Below, one piece after another: positions 7,349 through 15,447 of a DNA stretch of 64,000 nt. The notes beneath the pieces are model-generated. The model was not told the DNA's origin. It did no database searches and was given only the letters and a program-made list of their open reading frames with translations. This DNA comes from Lachnospiraceae bacterium AC2029 (lineage in GTDB: Bacteria > Bacillota > Clostridia > Lachnospirales > Lachnospiraceae): positions 1,116,001 through 1,180,000 of the forward strand of contig JNLK01000001.1 of NCBI GenBank assembly GCA_000703065.1. Direction: 5' to 3'. The position numbers were made by a program, and so were the translations under genes. Numbering within the stretch: the first letter of the stretch is position 1; every line of letters begins with the position of its first letter.

Positions 7349-9757
7349 CTATTTAAACCACCCAAAAACAAAATCCAGAGGATTCTTGCTCTCATATACT
7401 TCCATCATCGGATTTGTTCTGAGTGACTTTACAAGCGATTTCAATACAGTCATATTGATCCGCTCATTTTCATATTCATAGTAGATCATCAGGCCCCTAT
7501 CCTCAGGAAGGATCTTAATATCATCATAAGCCACTGCTTCCTTCATCTTCCCCTTTACGATCTGTACGATACCGTCTGTCGTGAAGAGAAGATCATTATC
7601 AGACTCCCCCTGATCATCCAAAACCGCCACAGTTTTTCTTTGCAGCGCGTGCGCCTCGGCACTGGAAATATTTTTGAGATTGATGAAGTAACGATCAAAT
7701 AGTGGAACTGTGCGTACCAAAAGCGCAATCCCTGCATCCTCATTTTTCAGGGAATCCGAATACTGAAGGACATTCTGCAAAATCTCCTCATAGCGGGTAT
7801 CCACCTCTGCAGTCGTTACGCCATCATCGATCAATTCTATACCCAGGTACTGCTTCTGAAGTTCCACCACCTCAACCAGATCATCGGAATTATCATAGAG
7901 AACCTCCGGTGTCTCAAATCCCTGAACGATGCAGAACTCACGCAGGTTCGTCTCCGCCTCATTCATCGCTACGATGTCTTCCTTGGTTGCAATATACTCG
8001 GCAGCATAGTTCAGCAGATTCCGGAAGAAACCTGCAGTATACAGATCGAACGAGATTTCCAGAATTTCATCATATGTCTCATACACAAAATCTTCCTCAG
8101 CTACCAATTCTGCCAGGTGCTTCAGTTTATCATGATCCTTTATGATCGCATCACTGACACAGGTCAGGAGCTCTCCTTCACGTCCCTGTACACAATTCAG
8201 CAAATGCACCGCATTCAGCATATCATTCAAAACATTCAGATAGTTGTACGGGTAGTCCACCTCCTGTAACGTTTCACGATAAGCAGACAGCGTTCTTTTT
8301 ATCTTCAGCTCACTTGCATCCCTCTTACGAGCGGCAAATGCATCCGTGGACCCATTAAAGTATTCATCACTGTATTCCTTATCATTCGGAACCGGGATAC
8401 ACTTATTGAAAAGGATCTCGTACTTGTCATGGAATTCATCCAACACGATTCTGGCTTTTCGCGCAAGGATCTCCTTCTGATTCGAAAGAAATGTGCTTTC
8501 GATCCTCTTGATCTCATTTGTCCGGGCAACGTCCGGGCTGAGGCCGGGGCCGGAACCATCCGCAGCCGCCAGCAATTTCTGGTCCGGCATAGGATAGAGA
8601 TACATTTCATCGATCCGCTTGCTGATATACTGATAGCCCACAGCAGCCGAAGGATCCCCTTCCAGCAATGCACTGACATAGTACCTGCTGAGAAGCTGTG
8701 CATTTATCACCTGATTATAGTCTTCATTCACAAGCCTGCGGAACAGCTTTGCCGCACTCTTTGCATCGCCGATCTTGAGGTACGAAAATGCACAGAGCTG
8801 AAGTACATCATTTGCGCCTCCTGACATGTCGATGGCAAACTGCAATAATTCTGATATCTTCTCACGTTCTTCAGGCACATCGATGCGGAGCAGATCAATA
8901 TACTCCAGCGCACAGGAAGAAGCCACCTGGTTTTCACGCAGAAGATCACAGGCTTTGAAGGATCTTACAAAGACTTCGAAATACAGCTTGGCTGCCTGGA
9001 AATAATACTCTGAAAGTTCACCCTCGGTCTCCTTCCACAGGGCGTTCGCTGTATTTCCAAAGAAATACCAGAACGGAGGATAAGCCACAAAGTTCTCCTT
9101 AATGGTATCCAGACGCTCATAACGCCGGAAATTATCCGGGTCCATAAGGATCTCGTTATACTGAGTCACCTGACGCTCAGTCAGACGATAGGAATCCGGA
9201 ATATCATAGGCATCCATCAAACGCCATGCAGTATCAAAGAGTTCCCGGCGAAGACCATTGAACTGCTCGATAGCTGCGCGGTGTAACTGCCACTGTTCTT
9301 TCTCATAAGCAAGCGTATTCTCCGCTTTCTGCTTACGATAATTCATATATCCAACACCTACCTGCGAGGCAAGTGACATAGCCAATGTGATCGGGTTCGT
9401 CCCGATAAAGAAACCGATATTGGGGATGGCACTCCAAATAGAGTTCTTCATCTTATTCTGATACTCGAGATCAATAAACTTTTTGTCTCCTTCCTGCATA
9501 CGGAAGAATGTAATTGTATCAAGCAACTGCTTTAGAATATTCAATAATGCCTCGTCCTTCGGCATCTGCTCAAGGTTTAGATTGTTTAAGATAGCATCAT
9601 ATTCCTGCTCAAGGATAACGATGTCGTTGTAATCTATGATCTGCGATACTGACACTGTGCAAAGGTTCAATGCATATGCCGACTTAACCTTAGGATCATT
9701 AAAATCAAAAGTCCCCTGTTGAATCTGATCAATCAATGCGTAATTCTCATTTCCCAT
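7349..9757 (-). CDS. Large helical-repeat protein with C-terminal PH-like segment, unknown function
   Basis: The ATG at 9757 is chosen because GGAGG lies eight bases upstream; a TTG five codons earlier overlaps that site. The 802-residue protein is mostly helical. An early hydrophobic patch (IGFFIGTNPITLAMSLAS, about residue 115) may contact a membrane or partner, and a TPR-like central part contains YYFQAAKLYFEVF and AFSYLKIGDAKSAAKLF. A C-terminal beta segment (DLLFTTDGIVQIVKG, VAYDDIKILP) looks like a PH-like domain. I do not recognise the family. It starts 16 bp after the EEP nuclease gene, so the two are probably coupled. Its size suggests a scaffold or sensor in the cassette (inference). 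Confidence 0.75.
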   Translation of the reverse strand: MGNENYALIDQIQQGTFDFNDPKVKSAYALNLCTVSVSQIIDYNDIVILEQEYDAILNNLNLEQMPKDEALLNILKQLLDTITFFRMQEGDKKFIDLEYQNKMKNSIWSAIPNIGFFIGTNPITLAMSLASQVGVGYMNYRKQKAENTLAYEKEQWQLHRAAIEQFNGLRRELFDTAWRLMDAYDIPDSYRLTERQVTQYNEILMDPDNFRRYERLDTIKENFVAYPPFWYFFGNTANALWKETEGELSEYYFQAAKLYFEVFVRSFKACDLLRENQVASSCALEYIDLLRIDVPEEREKISELLQFAIDMSGGANDVLQLCAFSYLKIGDAKSAAKLFRRLVNEDYNQVINAQLLSRYYVSALLEGDPSAAVGYQYISKRIDEMYLYPMPDQKLLAAADGSGPGLSPDVARTNEIKRIESTFLSNQKEILARKARIVLDEFHDKYEILFNKCIPVPNDKEYSDEYFNGSTDAFAARKRDASELKIKRTLSAYRETLQEVDYPYNYLNVLNDMLNAVHLLNCVQGREGELLTCVSDAIIKDHDKLKHLAELVAEEDFVYETYDEILEISFDLYTAGFFRNLLNYAAEYIATKEDIVAMNEAETNLREFCIVQGFETPEVLYDNSDDLVEVVELQKQYLGIELIDDGVTTAEVDTRYEEILQNVLQYSDSLKNEDAGIALLVRTVPLFDRYFINLKNISSAEAHALQRKTVAVLDDQGESDNDLLFTTDGIVQIVKGKMKEAVAYDDIKILPEDRGLMIYYEYENERINMTVLKSLVKSLRTNPMMEVYESKNPLDFVFGWFK

Positions 9758-9773
9758 AAATCCATCCTCCAAC

Positions 9774-10742
9774 TCATTTATGCATAATTACCATCGGCTC
9801 ATTCATAATCAATTCCAGTGAAATTGGAACATGATCCGAAATCTTAGTTCTATACTCTTCAAAATCATCATCATAATATCTTCTCACAGCATCTATTTTT
9901 TTTGCCTTGTATTGTATACCCTCTTTTTCGAAAACCTTTACGTCAAATGTGAAATGATCATAGTTTTGAGAGTAGCCACGAGTCTTCTTATTCTCTTTTA
10001 AATCCTCATTGCTTTTTAATGATGTTAGTTCATGTTGAACCGTGATAATGCTTTGCCGTTCGTTAAGATACACACTCTCTTCCCTGCTGAGAACTGAGTT
10101 TTTTATTATTCCCTCGTTTGCTTCACCTCTGTTCTTGTATAGGTTGAGATTATAATCTCCCATGATTATGGTATATGCCTCTCGATTGTTTCCATATGTT
10201 CTATCCATACTAATCGAAGGATATACATTCTTTACCAAATAATTGTATTCTTCTTTTCGCTTTTCAATTTCGCTCTTGTTATTATTGCCAAAATACAAAT
10301 GAACATTGATCAAACGGAATTCGAAGAACCCACCATATACTGGAATAAATCGAATATAATATGGTACGCGAATAAACTTTGACCCATCAAATTTCATACC
10401 ATCTTGATTAAGGATTCTAGGTTCATATACCTTCCCCTTATTCGATGCAAGTTTCACTCTTCTCGTATTCCAGATATAAGAAAAACCTTCTCCTCGTTTA
10501 TCTTTCACTTCCTCCATTTTCCCAGGTAGAAGAGAATCTTTTGGATATCCCCAACACTCCCCCCAAGTAGGGAAGTATTTCTTCTTCATGTCACGGATAG
10601 CTTTCCCTTCACTCAATACCTCCTGAAAAGCAACTACATCAAATTGTTCTTTTCTAATCAGATCCGCAATGAAACGTTTTTTATCATCCGTAGTTGCCCA
10701 ACTCATATTCATGACATTGAATGAACCAAATTTAAATCGCAT
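9774..10742 (-). CDS. EEP-fold endonuclease/exonuclease/phosphatase family protein
   Basis: A 322-residue protein with an almost complete set of EEP catalytic motifs: GSFNVMNM at the N-terminus, VVAFQEV with the metal-binding Glu, FRLINVHLYFG with the conserved His, IIMGDYNLN (Asp and Asn), YDHFTFD and ISDHVPISLE (catalytic Asp-His). No signal peptide is evident, so a cytoplasmic nuclease or phosphodiesterase is likely. GAGGTG five bases from ATG supports the start. It sits between the NERD-domain gene and the 802-residue protein in a same-strand cassette. Two nuclease-like folds in one operon suggest nucleic-acid targeting (inference). Confidence 0.85.
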   Translation of the reverse strand: MRFKFGSFNVMNMSWATTDDKKRFIADLIRKEQFDVVAFQEVLSEGKAIRDMKKKYFPTWGECWGYPKDSLLPGKMEEVKDKRGEGFSYIWNTRRVKLASNKGKVYEPRILNQDGMKFDGSKFIRVPYYIRFIPVYGGFFEFRLINVHLYFGNNNKSEIEKRKEEYNYLVKNVYPSISMDRTYGNNREAYTIIMGDYNLNLYKNRGEANEGIIKNSVLSREESVYLNERQSIITVQHELTSLKSNEDLKENKKTRGYSQNYDHFTFDVKVFEKEGIQYKAKKIDAVRRYYDDDFEEYRTKISDHVPISLELIMNEPMVIMHK

Positions 10743-10788
10743 TTCATCACCTCATTTTCTATTTCACGAAAACACCTGATATTTATAT

Positions 10789-11754
10789 TTAATGCTTGTA
10801 TCGCATTATATGTCTCATCCTCGCTTGATATGACGGATTGCTGGACTCATGAATAAGATTCTCTATCTCCATAATCTTTTCTCTGCTATAGATAGGCTGG
10901 TCATAGGATCGAATGTAGTCCAACATTGTATCCGAATATAGTACCGGTGATTTTGTATTCACCTGCAGATTACAATTTCTTGAAAAGACTACAACCGGAA
11001 CAAACTCATCAATAGTCCGATGAATACAACGTTCAAGAACCTGCATATGCCTCTCGTTTTGTTTCAAGGGATTATAAAACCATCTCCGGTTTTCTCTAAC
11101 CACCTGTGTCCATCGATAGTCTTCTTCCTGTCCCAGGATAACTCCTGCATAATTCTTTGTTTCGATAACGAATATGCCATACTGCGAAACAACAATGTGA
11201 TCTATCTGACTGGATGTTTTTCCTATTTCAATCAGGACATCATTCATTACATGATACTGATCCTTCGGAAGCGTGGAAAGCAGATCTTTCACTATTTTCT
11301 CTCCAATCTTTCCTTTCATTTCAGCGGAACATGATACCCGAAGCGGAAGATGTGCGCCTTCTCTCCTCCAAAAAGAATCATCCCACGGAAGATCAAAGAT
11401 ATCATTCCAATCCACTTCCCATGCTTCATCCCAGGAATCTTCCAATTCATTCTCAAGATCGTCAAGTTCCTCAAGAATATCTTCCAGATCATCGTCATCC
11501 TCTGCATCTTCCAGATCATCACGGATATCTTCTAACTGTTCCTGAAAGTCTTCACGATCCTCTTCTGACATCGGGGATTTTTGAATCAATGTGAACAATC
11601 TGCTAATCTTTTGGGATGCAGATCCCGCTTTTATATACCAGCCTCTGCTTTTGGGACGATCCTCATCATCGTCATCATCCCAGTCATCGTCATCATCCCA
11701 GTCATCGTCCCAATCATCATCGTCATCCCAGTCATCGTCATCATCCCACAACAT
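10789..11754 (-). CDS. NERD-domain (nuclease-related) protein with Asp/Trp-rich N-terminus
   Basis: A 321-residue protein. Residues 3-32 are almost pure Asp with regularly spaced Trp. Residues 55-110 are an acidic, probably coiled segment (EDREDFQEQLEDIRDDLED). From about residue 145 comes a NERD domain: KGKIGEKIVKDLL, SQIDHIVVSQYGIFVIETKN and an AGVILGQ segment, matching the restriction-endonuclease-like core (Glu, Asp, Glu-x-Lys). NERD proteins are predicted nucleases common in accessory regions. AAGGTG upstream supports the start. It precedes the EEP nuclease gene by 46 bp. The acidic tail could mimic nucleic acid or bind cations (inference). Confidence 0.85.
   Translation of the reverse strand: MLWDDDDDWDDDDDWDDDWDDDDDWDDDDDEDRPKSRGWYIKAGSASQKISRLFTLIQKSPMSEEDREDFQEQLEDIRDDLEDAEDDDDLEDILEELDDLENELEDSWDEAWEVDWNDIFDLPWDDSFWRREGAHLPLRVSCSAEMKGKIGEKIVKDLLSTLPKDQYHVMNDVLIEIGKTSSQIDHIVVSQYGIFVIETKNYAGVILGQEEDYRWTQVVRENRRWFYNPLKQNERHMQVLERCIHRTIDEFVPVVVFSRNCNLQVNTKSPVLYSDTMLDYIRSYDQPIYSREKIMEIENLIHESSNPSYQARMRHIMRYKH
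11662..11748 (-). repeat. Low-complexity GAT/TGG codon repeat encoding the Asp/Trp tail
   Basis: On the plus strand the DNA repeats units of the form cagtcatcgtcatcatcc, so the protein reads runs of three to five Asp separated by single Trp. The arrangement is nearly periodic and could expand or contract by slippage. It lies at the 5' end of the NERD-domain gene. Confidence 0.8.
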
Positions 11755-11858
11755 GTAAACACCTTATCCTTTCAGCAAATAATATCTCAGTCTCTAGAGG
11801 CTTCGTCTACTCCTCATTACTGCCGAACAAAAGTCCATGCGCCGGTCTTCATTGACAA

Positions 11859-12125
11859 CTATATCCAGCTATAATCCCCACCTGTCTCAGCAAGGCTTAA
11901 CAAGGCATCGTACTTCTCGACATCTTCCCCTTCCAGTATCTGAATAAGCTTCGCGCTTTCCTTCACCTTCGGTGCCTCTTCGTCCGGTCCAACCTCCATG
12001 TCCGGTTCTTCACCGCAGTGTGGACATACGATCATCGGCCCGGTCTTTACATCAAGGAACCGTGTTCCACAGTCATCACATTCATAGAATCCGCAACGTT
12101 TTGTTTCGTCTGGTACGTAGTACAT
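11859..12125 (-). CDS. Small zinc-ribbon protein
   Basis: An 88-residue protein with two zinc knuckles, CDDCG and CPHCGE, separated by 17 residues, then an acidic tail ending DALLSLAETGGDYSWI. It is probably a nucleic-acid or protein adaptor; the function is unknown. GGAGG lies six bases before ATG. It is upstream of the NERD gene on the same strand with a 104 bp gap. A second, internally deleted copy of this gene lies at 13683-13766, and both copies are preceded by a protein end reading LTYF followed by three residues and a TAG. Confidence 0.75.
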   Translation of the reverse strand: MYYVPDETKRCGFYECDDCGTRFLDVKTGPMIVCPHCGEEPDMEVGPDEEAPKVKESAKLIQILEGEDVEKYDALLSLAETGGDYSWI

Positions 12126-12126
12126 A

Positions 12127-12192
12127 CTAATCCTCCAAAAAATAAGTCAGCATCTCGTATCTCAGTCTGCTGCCTTCCCTCTCTTCTTTCAT
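12127..12192 (-). pseudogene. C-terminal remnant paralogous to the 13.8-14.1 kb small gene
   Basis: In frame before the zinc-ribbon gene, the minus strand encodes RLRYEMLTYFLED and then TAG, one base before the zinc-ribbon ATG. The gene at 13768 ends YTRLQDLTYFRKD with TAG in the same position relative to the zinc-ribbon relic. Only this tail is present because the EamA transporter gene ends at 12198. It is short, so homology rests on the shared ending and shared context. Confidence 0.4.
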
Positions 12193-12197
12193 CCAAG

Positions 12198-13190
12198 CTA
12201 CGTGGTAGCAGCGCCGCCAAATGCATCCGCAACGATCAGGACGCTTCCCAAAACGATACTGAGCAGGCAGATGTATTGCTTAAGACTTACCTTTTCCTTA
12301 AGAAGCACGCGTCCGCCGATCATTACAAAGACAGGATATACAGCAATGATAGGATCCGTTGAAACAGAATCTATCGCCATAGCATAGCTGTAAACAACAA
12401 TCCCGACATTATCCGCGAGAGCTCCGAACAATCTTGGAACATTTTCTTTTTTGAACGGATTATAGACTTTCTTTTCCTTCCAAAAGATATAGATATGGCA
12501 TCCAAGAGCAAATACTGCATACTCCATTCCGACAATGATGATGCTGTCTCCCTCAGGCATCGAGAAACCATAAGTGGTATCAAGACATATCCCCGTCACT
12601 ACAGTCTCCAGACCGTCGATCAGAGCATACATGAGCGGGAAGATCAGCGTTCCCAAGCCTATATGCTTCCATGATCTTTTGGAGCCGAATGGTTCGGCAT
12701 CCCTCTTGCTTCTGGCATCCTTATTGCGAATAACCGCCAACACGATAACGCTTATCAGAATGATCAAAATCCCTATGGTCCTTAACGGAGTCAATAACGT
12801 TAAGATGGAATCCACCCTGCCCATTACCACATATGCAAGGATCAGAAGTATTGTGGATGTGCCTCCGCTTATCCCCTCAACCGGAGACTCTACGGTAACC
12901 TCATTATAAATGAATCCTTTAAATGAGATCGTATTGATAATGGCATAAACAATTCCAAACAATGTCATGGGCCAATATCTTACTGCGCTCTCCCAAATAG
13001 AGAAAGGTTCATCACGCATGATCAGATAAATGAGAGCGATCACGAAAAAAACAATCCCGATAGATGCTGAATACTTTATGCAGGTATGTTCTTCCTTTTC
13101 CTTATGGATCCCTGCCTTGTACAGCAAGCATGTAGTCGACCAAAGAATGATAGCCGCAATTGTGCAACCGAACCAAATGATAGTATTCAT
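12198..13190 (-). CDS. EamA/DMT-family transporter
   Basis: A 330-residue integral membrane protein with about ten helices and two EamA-like halves, for example IIWFGCTIAAIILWSTTCLL at the start and QYICLLSIVLGSVLIVAD at the end. DMT transporters export or exchange small metabolites such as amino acids, nucleosides or sugars; the substrate is unknown. GGGAGAG eight bases upstream supports the ATG. The gene and the peroxiredoxin lie between the two copies of the small zinc-ribbon gene, as though inserted within or duplicated around them. Confidence 0.85.
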   Translation of the reverse strand: MNTIIWFGCTIAAIILWSTTCLLYKAGIHKEKEEHTCIKYSASIGIVFFVIALIYLIMRDEPFSIWESAVRYWPMTLFGIVYAIINTISFKGFIYNEVTVESPVEGISGGTSTILLILAYVVMGRVDSILTLLTPLRTIGILIILISVIVLAVIRNKDARSKRDAEPFGSKRSWKHIGLGTLIFPLMYALIDGLETVVTGICLDTTYGFSMPEGDSIIIVGMEYAVFALGCHIYIFWKEKKVYNPFKKENVPRLFGALADNVGIVVYSYAMAIDSVSTDPIIAVYPVFVMIGGRVLLKEKVSLKQYICLLSIVLGSVLIVADAFGGAATT

Positions 13191-13234
13191 AATAAGAGCT
13201 CTCCCACATGTGTAAACTCTGCCTCAATTACCGA

Positions 13235-13690
13235 TTATCCCAACATGTCCAACATTTCCTGGGGATTATCCGCAGCCTTCACTTTATCCATCGCCTGAAC
13301 GATAACGCCATCTTCATCAATCAGATATGTCGTGCGGACAACTCCCATGGAGACTTTTCCATAGTTCTTCTTCTCCTTCCAGACATCATATGCCTTGATC
13401 ACAGAAAGCTCTGTATCTGACAGCAACGTGAACGGAAGACCGTACTTTTCCTCAAATCGCTTATGTGAGGCCACGGAATCCTTGCTCACACCCAAAACCA
13501 CAGCGCCGGCTTCCCGTATCTGCGGATAGCGGTCAGCAAAGCCACATGCCTGCTTTGTGCATCCGGCGGTGTTATCCTTCGGATAAAAATATAAAATCAC
13601 CCTTCTTCCTCTGTAATCCTTCAGAGAATGCATCTCCCCATTCTGATCCGGAAGTGTAAACTCCGGTGCCGATGTACCAATTTCAAGCAT
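13235..13690 (-). CDS. bcp: Peroxiredoxin, BCP/PrxQ type
   Basis: A 151-residue thiol peroxidase with the typical length and motifs: TSAPEFTLPDQNGE at the N-terminus, the active site DNTAGCTKQACGFADR with peroxidatic and resolving Cys five apart, and VLGVSKDSVASHKRFEEKYG. It reduces hydroperoxides using thioredoxin-like donors. The ATG at 13690 with GGAGGAG upstream is preferred. A longer in-frame reading to 13735 runs into the relic of the zinc-ribbon gene, whose 3' part now supplies the ribosome binding site region. Confidence 0.92.
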   Translation of the reverse strand: MLEIGTSAPEFTLPDQNGEMHSLKDYRGRRVILYFYPKDNTAGCTKQACGFADRYPQIREAGAVVLGVSKDSVASHKRFEEKYGLPFTLLSDTELSVIKAYDVWKEKKNYGKVSMGVVRTTYLIDEDGVIVQAMDKVKAADNPQEMLDMLG

Positions 13691-13766
13691 AAATCTCCTC
13701 CAATTCCCGCCTGTCTCTGCAAGGCTTAACAACACATCGTTTTGTTTCGCCAGGTACGTAGTACAT
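13683..13766 (-). pseudogene. Internally deleted relic of the small zinc-ribbon gene
   Basis: The minus strand starts MYYVPGETKRC, matching the zinc-ribbon protein start MYYVPDETKRC. It then jumps to DNA matching that gene's 3' end (TTAAGCCTTGC followed by GAGACAGG), which in its original frame encodes LLSLAETGG. About 190-220 bp between are missing and the frame is shifted, leaving a 27-codon reading frame that overlaps the peroxiredoxin start. A deletion between short GATG-like matches would explain the junction. Confidence 0.75.
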
Positions 13767-13767
13767 A

Positions 13768-14116
13768 CTAATCCTTCCTGAAATATGTCAGATCTTGTAA
13801 GCGAGTGTATATATAATGTATCTCACTTGTTCTAAACATTTCCTGAAGATGATGAATCAATACCTGTTTGCTCTTTGAATTCAAAAGCCATTTTGCAATT
13901 TGTTCTATCTCTTCATCTGACAGTATATATAATCTTTCATTTCCGGGTTTTTGTTCAACAAGCCTGTCCCTTATGGCATCTTGAAGCCAGGCAAGCTTAT
14001 CTTCATTAGACTCATTAATATCCGGTAACAAAATAATCCTCCTTCCCTGTCTTGTTATATTTTGGATACCATTTATCGTTCGCCGAATACTTCTCATAAA
14101 AAAGGTCATCGCCCAC
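13768..14116 (-). pseudogene. Small protein of unknown function, probably frameshifted
   Basis: The distal part encodes NESNEDKLAWLQDAIRDRL through YTRLQDLTYFRKD and looks like genuine protein. The ATG-initiated upstream part is implausibly basic. A different frame, starting at a GTG (14116) nine bases after GGAG, reads MGDDLFYEKYSANDKWYPKY and continues to a TAA near 14018. A single-base indel around 14020-14040 would join the two into a protein of about 115 residues. The family is not recognised. Alternatively the 113-residue ATG version is intact. It directly precedes the zinc-ribbon relic. Confidence 0.5.
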
Positions 14117-14172
14117 AGTAATACACTCCTTTATCAGAATTCATTCCGTGATTCAAGTGTCTCTCAGCACCC

Positions 14173-15021
14173 TCATCCGCAAAAACACTCCGAGAACACC
14201 CGATAGTTCTCATCCCTTCCCGGCGGGCAATAAACCGCAAATTCAATCTTCTCAAAAACCTTCGGGAACTCATTCAACGCCGTCCTGAACGCTCTTGCCA
14301 CAACCTTCGGGTTGTTCTGAAACGCCCCGCAGCCAAATGCACCAAGTACCAGAATTTCCGCCTTCATGCTCGCTGCGCATGTCAGCATATGGATGGCCCG
14401 CTTCACGTGATAGCCGTACAGCTCCACGTCCTTCATATAGGACCCGCCATTCACGATGGGAACATAGGGATTCGAAGACTCCCGAAGATCCGGTGCCGCT
14501 ATGGTGATCACATCCACAGTAACCCAGTCCTGCTTCTCCATACGTCGGGGCAGGTCTTCATCCGTCTTACAGATAACCACACCCTCGGTGTAAATCAAAG
14601 AATCCGTAGCCTTCGGATCATTCCTGTCAATATGATGCTTGTAAAATGTATCTCTGATCGTCCGTCGGTCCAGAAGCGGGTACAGCGTAGATGTCCGGCA
14701 CAAGCACTCCTCCTGTGCGGTGCAACCACTTGCAACCCCACCCCCGGGATGAAATGCGTTGGCGAAATTCATCACCGCGATCTTCGCCGAAGGGTTCTCC
14801 TGTCGAAGCCGCATGGCAGCCTGAAAACTCCGATCCTGCGTTACGGTGATCACCGTATCTCTTCTCCAGTTTGCGTCAAACGCCGGGTACTGGTCCTCAT
14901 AAAACACGTGGGTATTCTTCTTCGCCTCTGTCACCGAATCCGAAAGCTCCTTATCCGCCTCGATCCAGGACAGAGTATCCTTAAAAACAGCTATTCTCTC
15001 ACTACGTGTAGACACTGCCAT
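14173..15021 (-). CDS. Microbial-type poly(ADP-ribose) glycohydrolase (TIGR02452/DUF2263 family)
   Basis: A 282-residue macrodomain-like protein. The bacterial PARG signature is clear: MNFANAFHPGGG followed by SGCTAQEECLCR near residues 84-110, giving the GGG-x(6-8)-QEE catalytic motif. Later VLGAFGCGAFQNNP supplies the ADP-ribose-binding loop. Such enzymes remove ADP-ribose polymers or ADP-ribosyl groups. GGAGG lies only two bases before the ATG, whereas a GTG two codons later has ideal spacing, so translation may start at 15015. It lies in a stretch with RES, KptA and TIR proteins, all linked to NAD+ or ADP-ribose. Confidence 0.9.
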   Translation of the reverse strand: MAVSTRSERIAVFKDTLSWIEADKELSDSVTEAKKNTHVFYEDQYPAFDANWRRDTVITVTQDRSFQAAMRLRQENPSAKIAVMNFANAFHPGGGVASGCTAQEECLCRTSTLYPLLDRRTIRDTFYKHHIDRNDPKATDSLIYTEGVVICKTDEDLPRRMEKQDWVTVDVITIAAPDLRESSNPYVPIVNGGSYMKDVELYGYHVKRAIHMLTCAASMKAEILVLGAFGCGAFQNNPKVVARAFRTALNEFPKVFEKIEFAVYCPPGRDENYRVFSECFCG

Positions 15022-15039
15022 TACCTCCTTCGTACCTCT

Positions 15040-15396
15040 TCACATATTCATACGATATTTCGACAGATCAACTCTTCCACCACTCACTTCGACACCTTCA
15101 GCCTCCAGAAGCATCGTCTGCCCCTCAATACCACCGAACGCAAATGCACTGGACAGTTCTCCTTTTGCATTCACCACACGATGACATGGTATATGCTCGG
15201 GATCCGGATTCCTATGAAGTGCATTCCCGACAACGCGGGCTAGATTTCTGTTACCCGCTAATTCTGCAATGTCTCCATAGGTTGAAACCTTTCCATACGG
15301 AATGCACTTTACAGCTTCATAGATTCTATTGGTAGCACTATCTAAAACCATTGCAACTCCATCAATATCATCTTGCAGCATAGATATCCTAAACAC
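15040..15396 (-). CDS. Methylated-DNA cysteine methyltransferase domain protein (Ogt/MGMT-like, C-terminal domain only)
   Basis: A 118-residue protein with the DNA-binding and active-site domain of O6-alkylguanine alkyltransferases: YEAVKCIPYGKVSTYGDIA, NLARVVGNALHRNP and the acceptor-cysteine motif IPCHRVVNAKGELS. The Cys is present, so it is not an Atl-type inactive paralogue. The N-terminal Ada-like domain is absent. Start choice is uncertain: GTG at 15396, ATG at 15381 or ATG at 15351, the last with GGAG five bases upstream. It lies 18 bp before the PARG gene, so the two may be cotranscribed. Confidence 0.85.
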   Translation of the reverse strand: MFRISMLQDDIDGVAMVLDSATNRIYEAVKCIPYGKVSTYGDIAELAGNRNLARVVGNALHRNPDPEHIPCHRVVNAKGELSSAFAFGGIEGQTMLLEAEGVEVSGGRVDLSKYRMNM

Positions 15397-15447
15397 ACCT
15401 TCTTAATCCAACATTTTTCTCATGGATCCAGGTCCCCGTCCCCCTTA

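Noticed and set aside
10789-11754. Calcium-binding or calsequestrin-like protein because of the Asp-rich tail
   Set aside because: The folded part is a NERD domain and there are no signal peptide or EF-hand loops.
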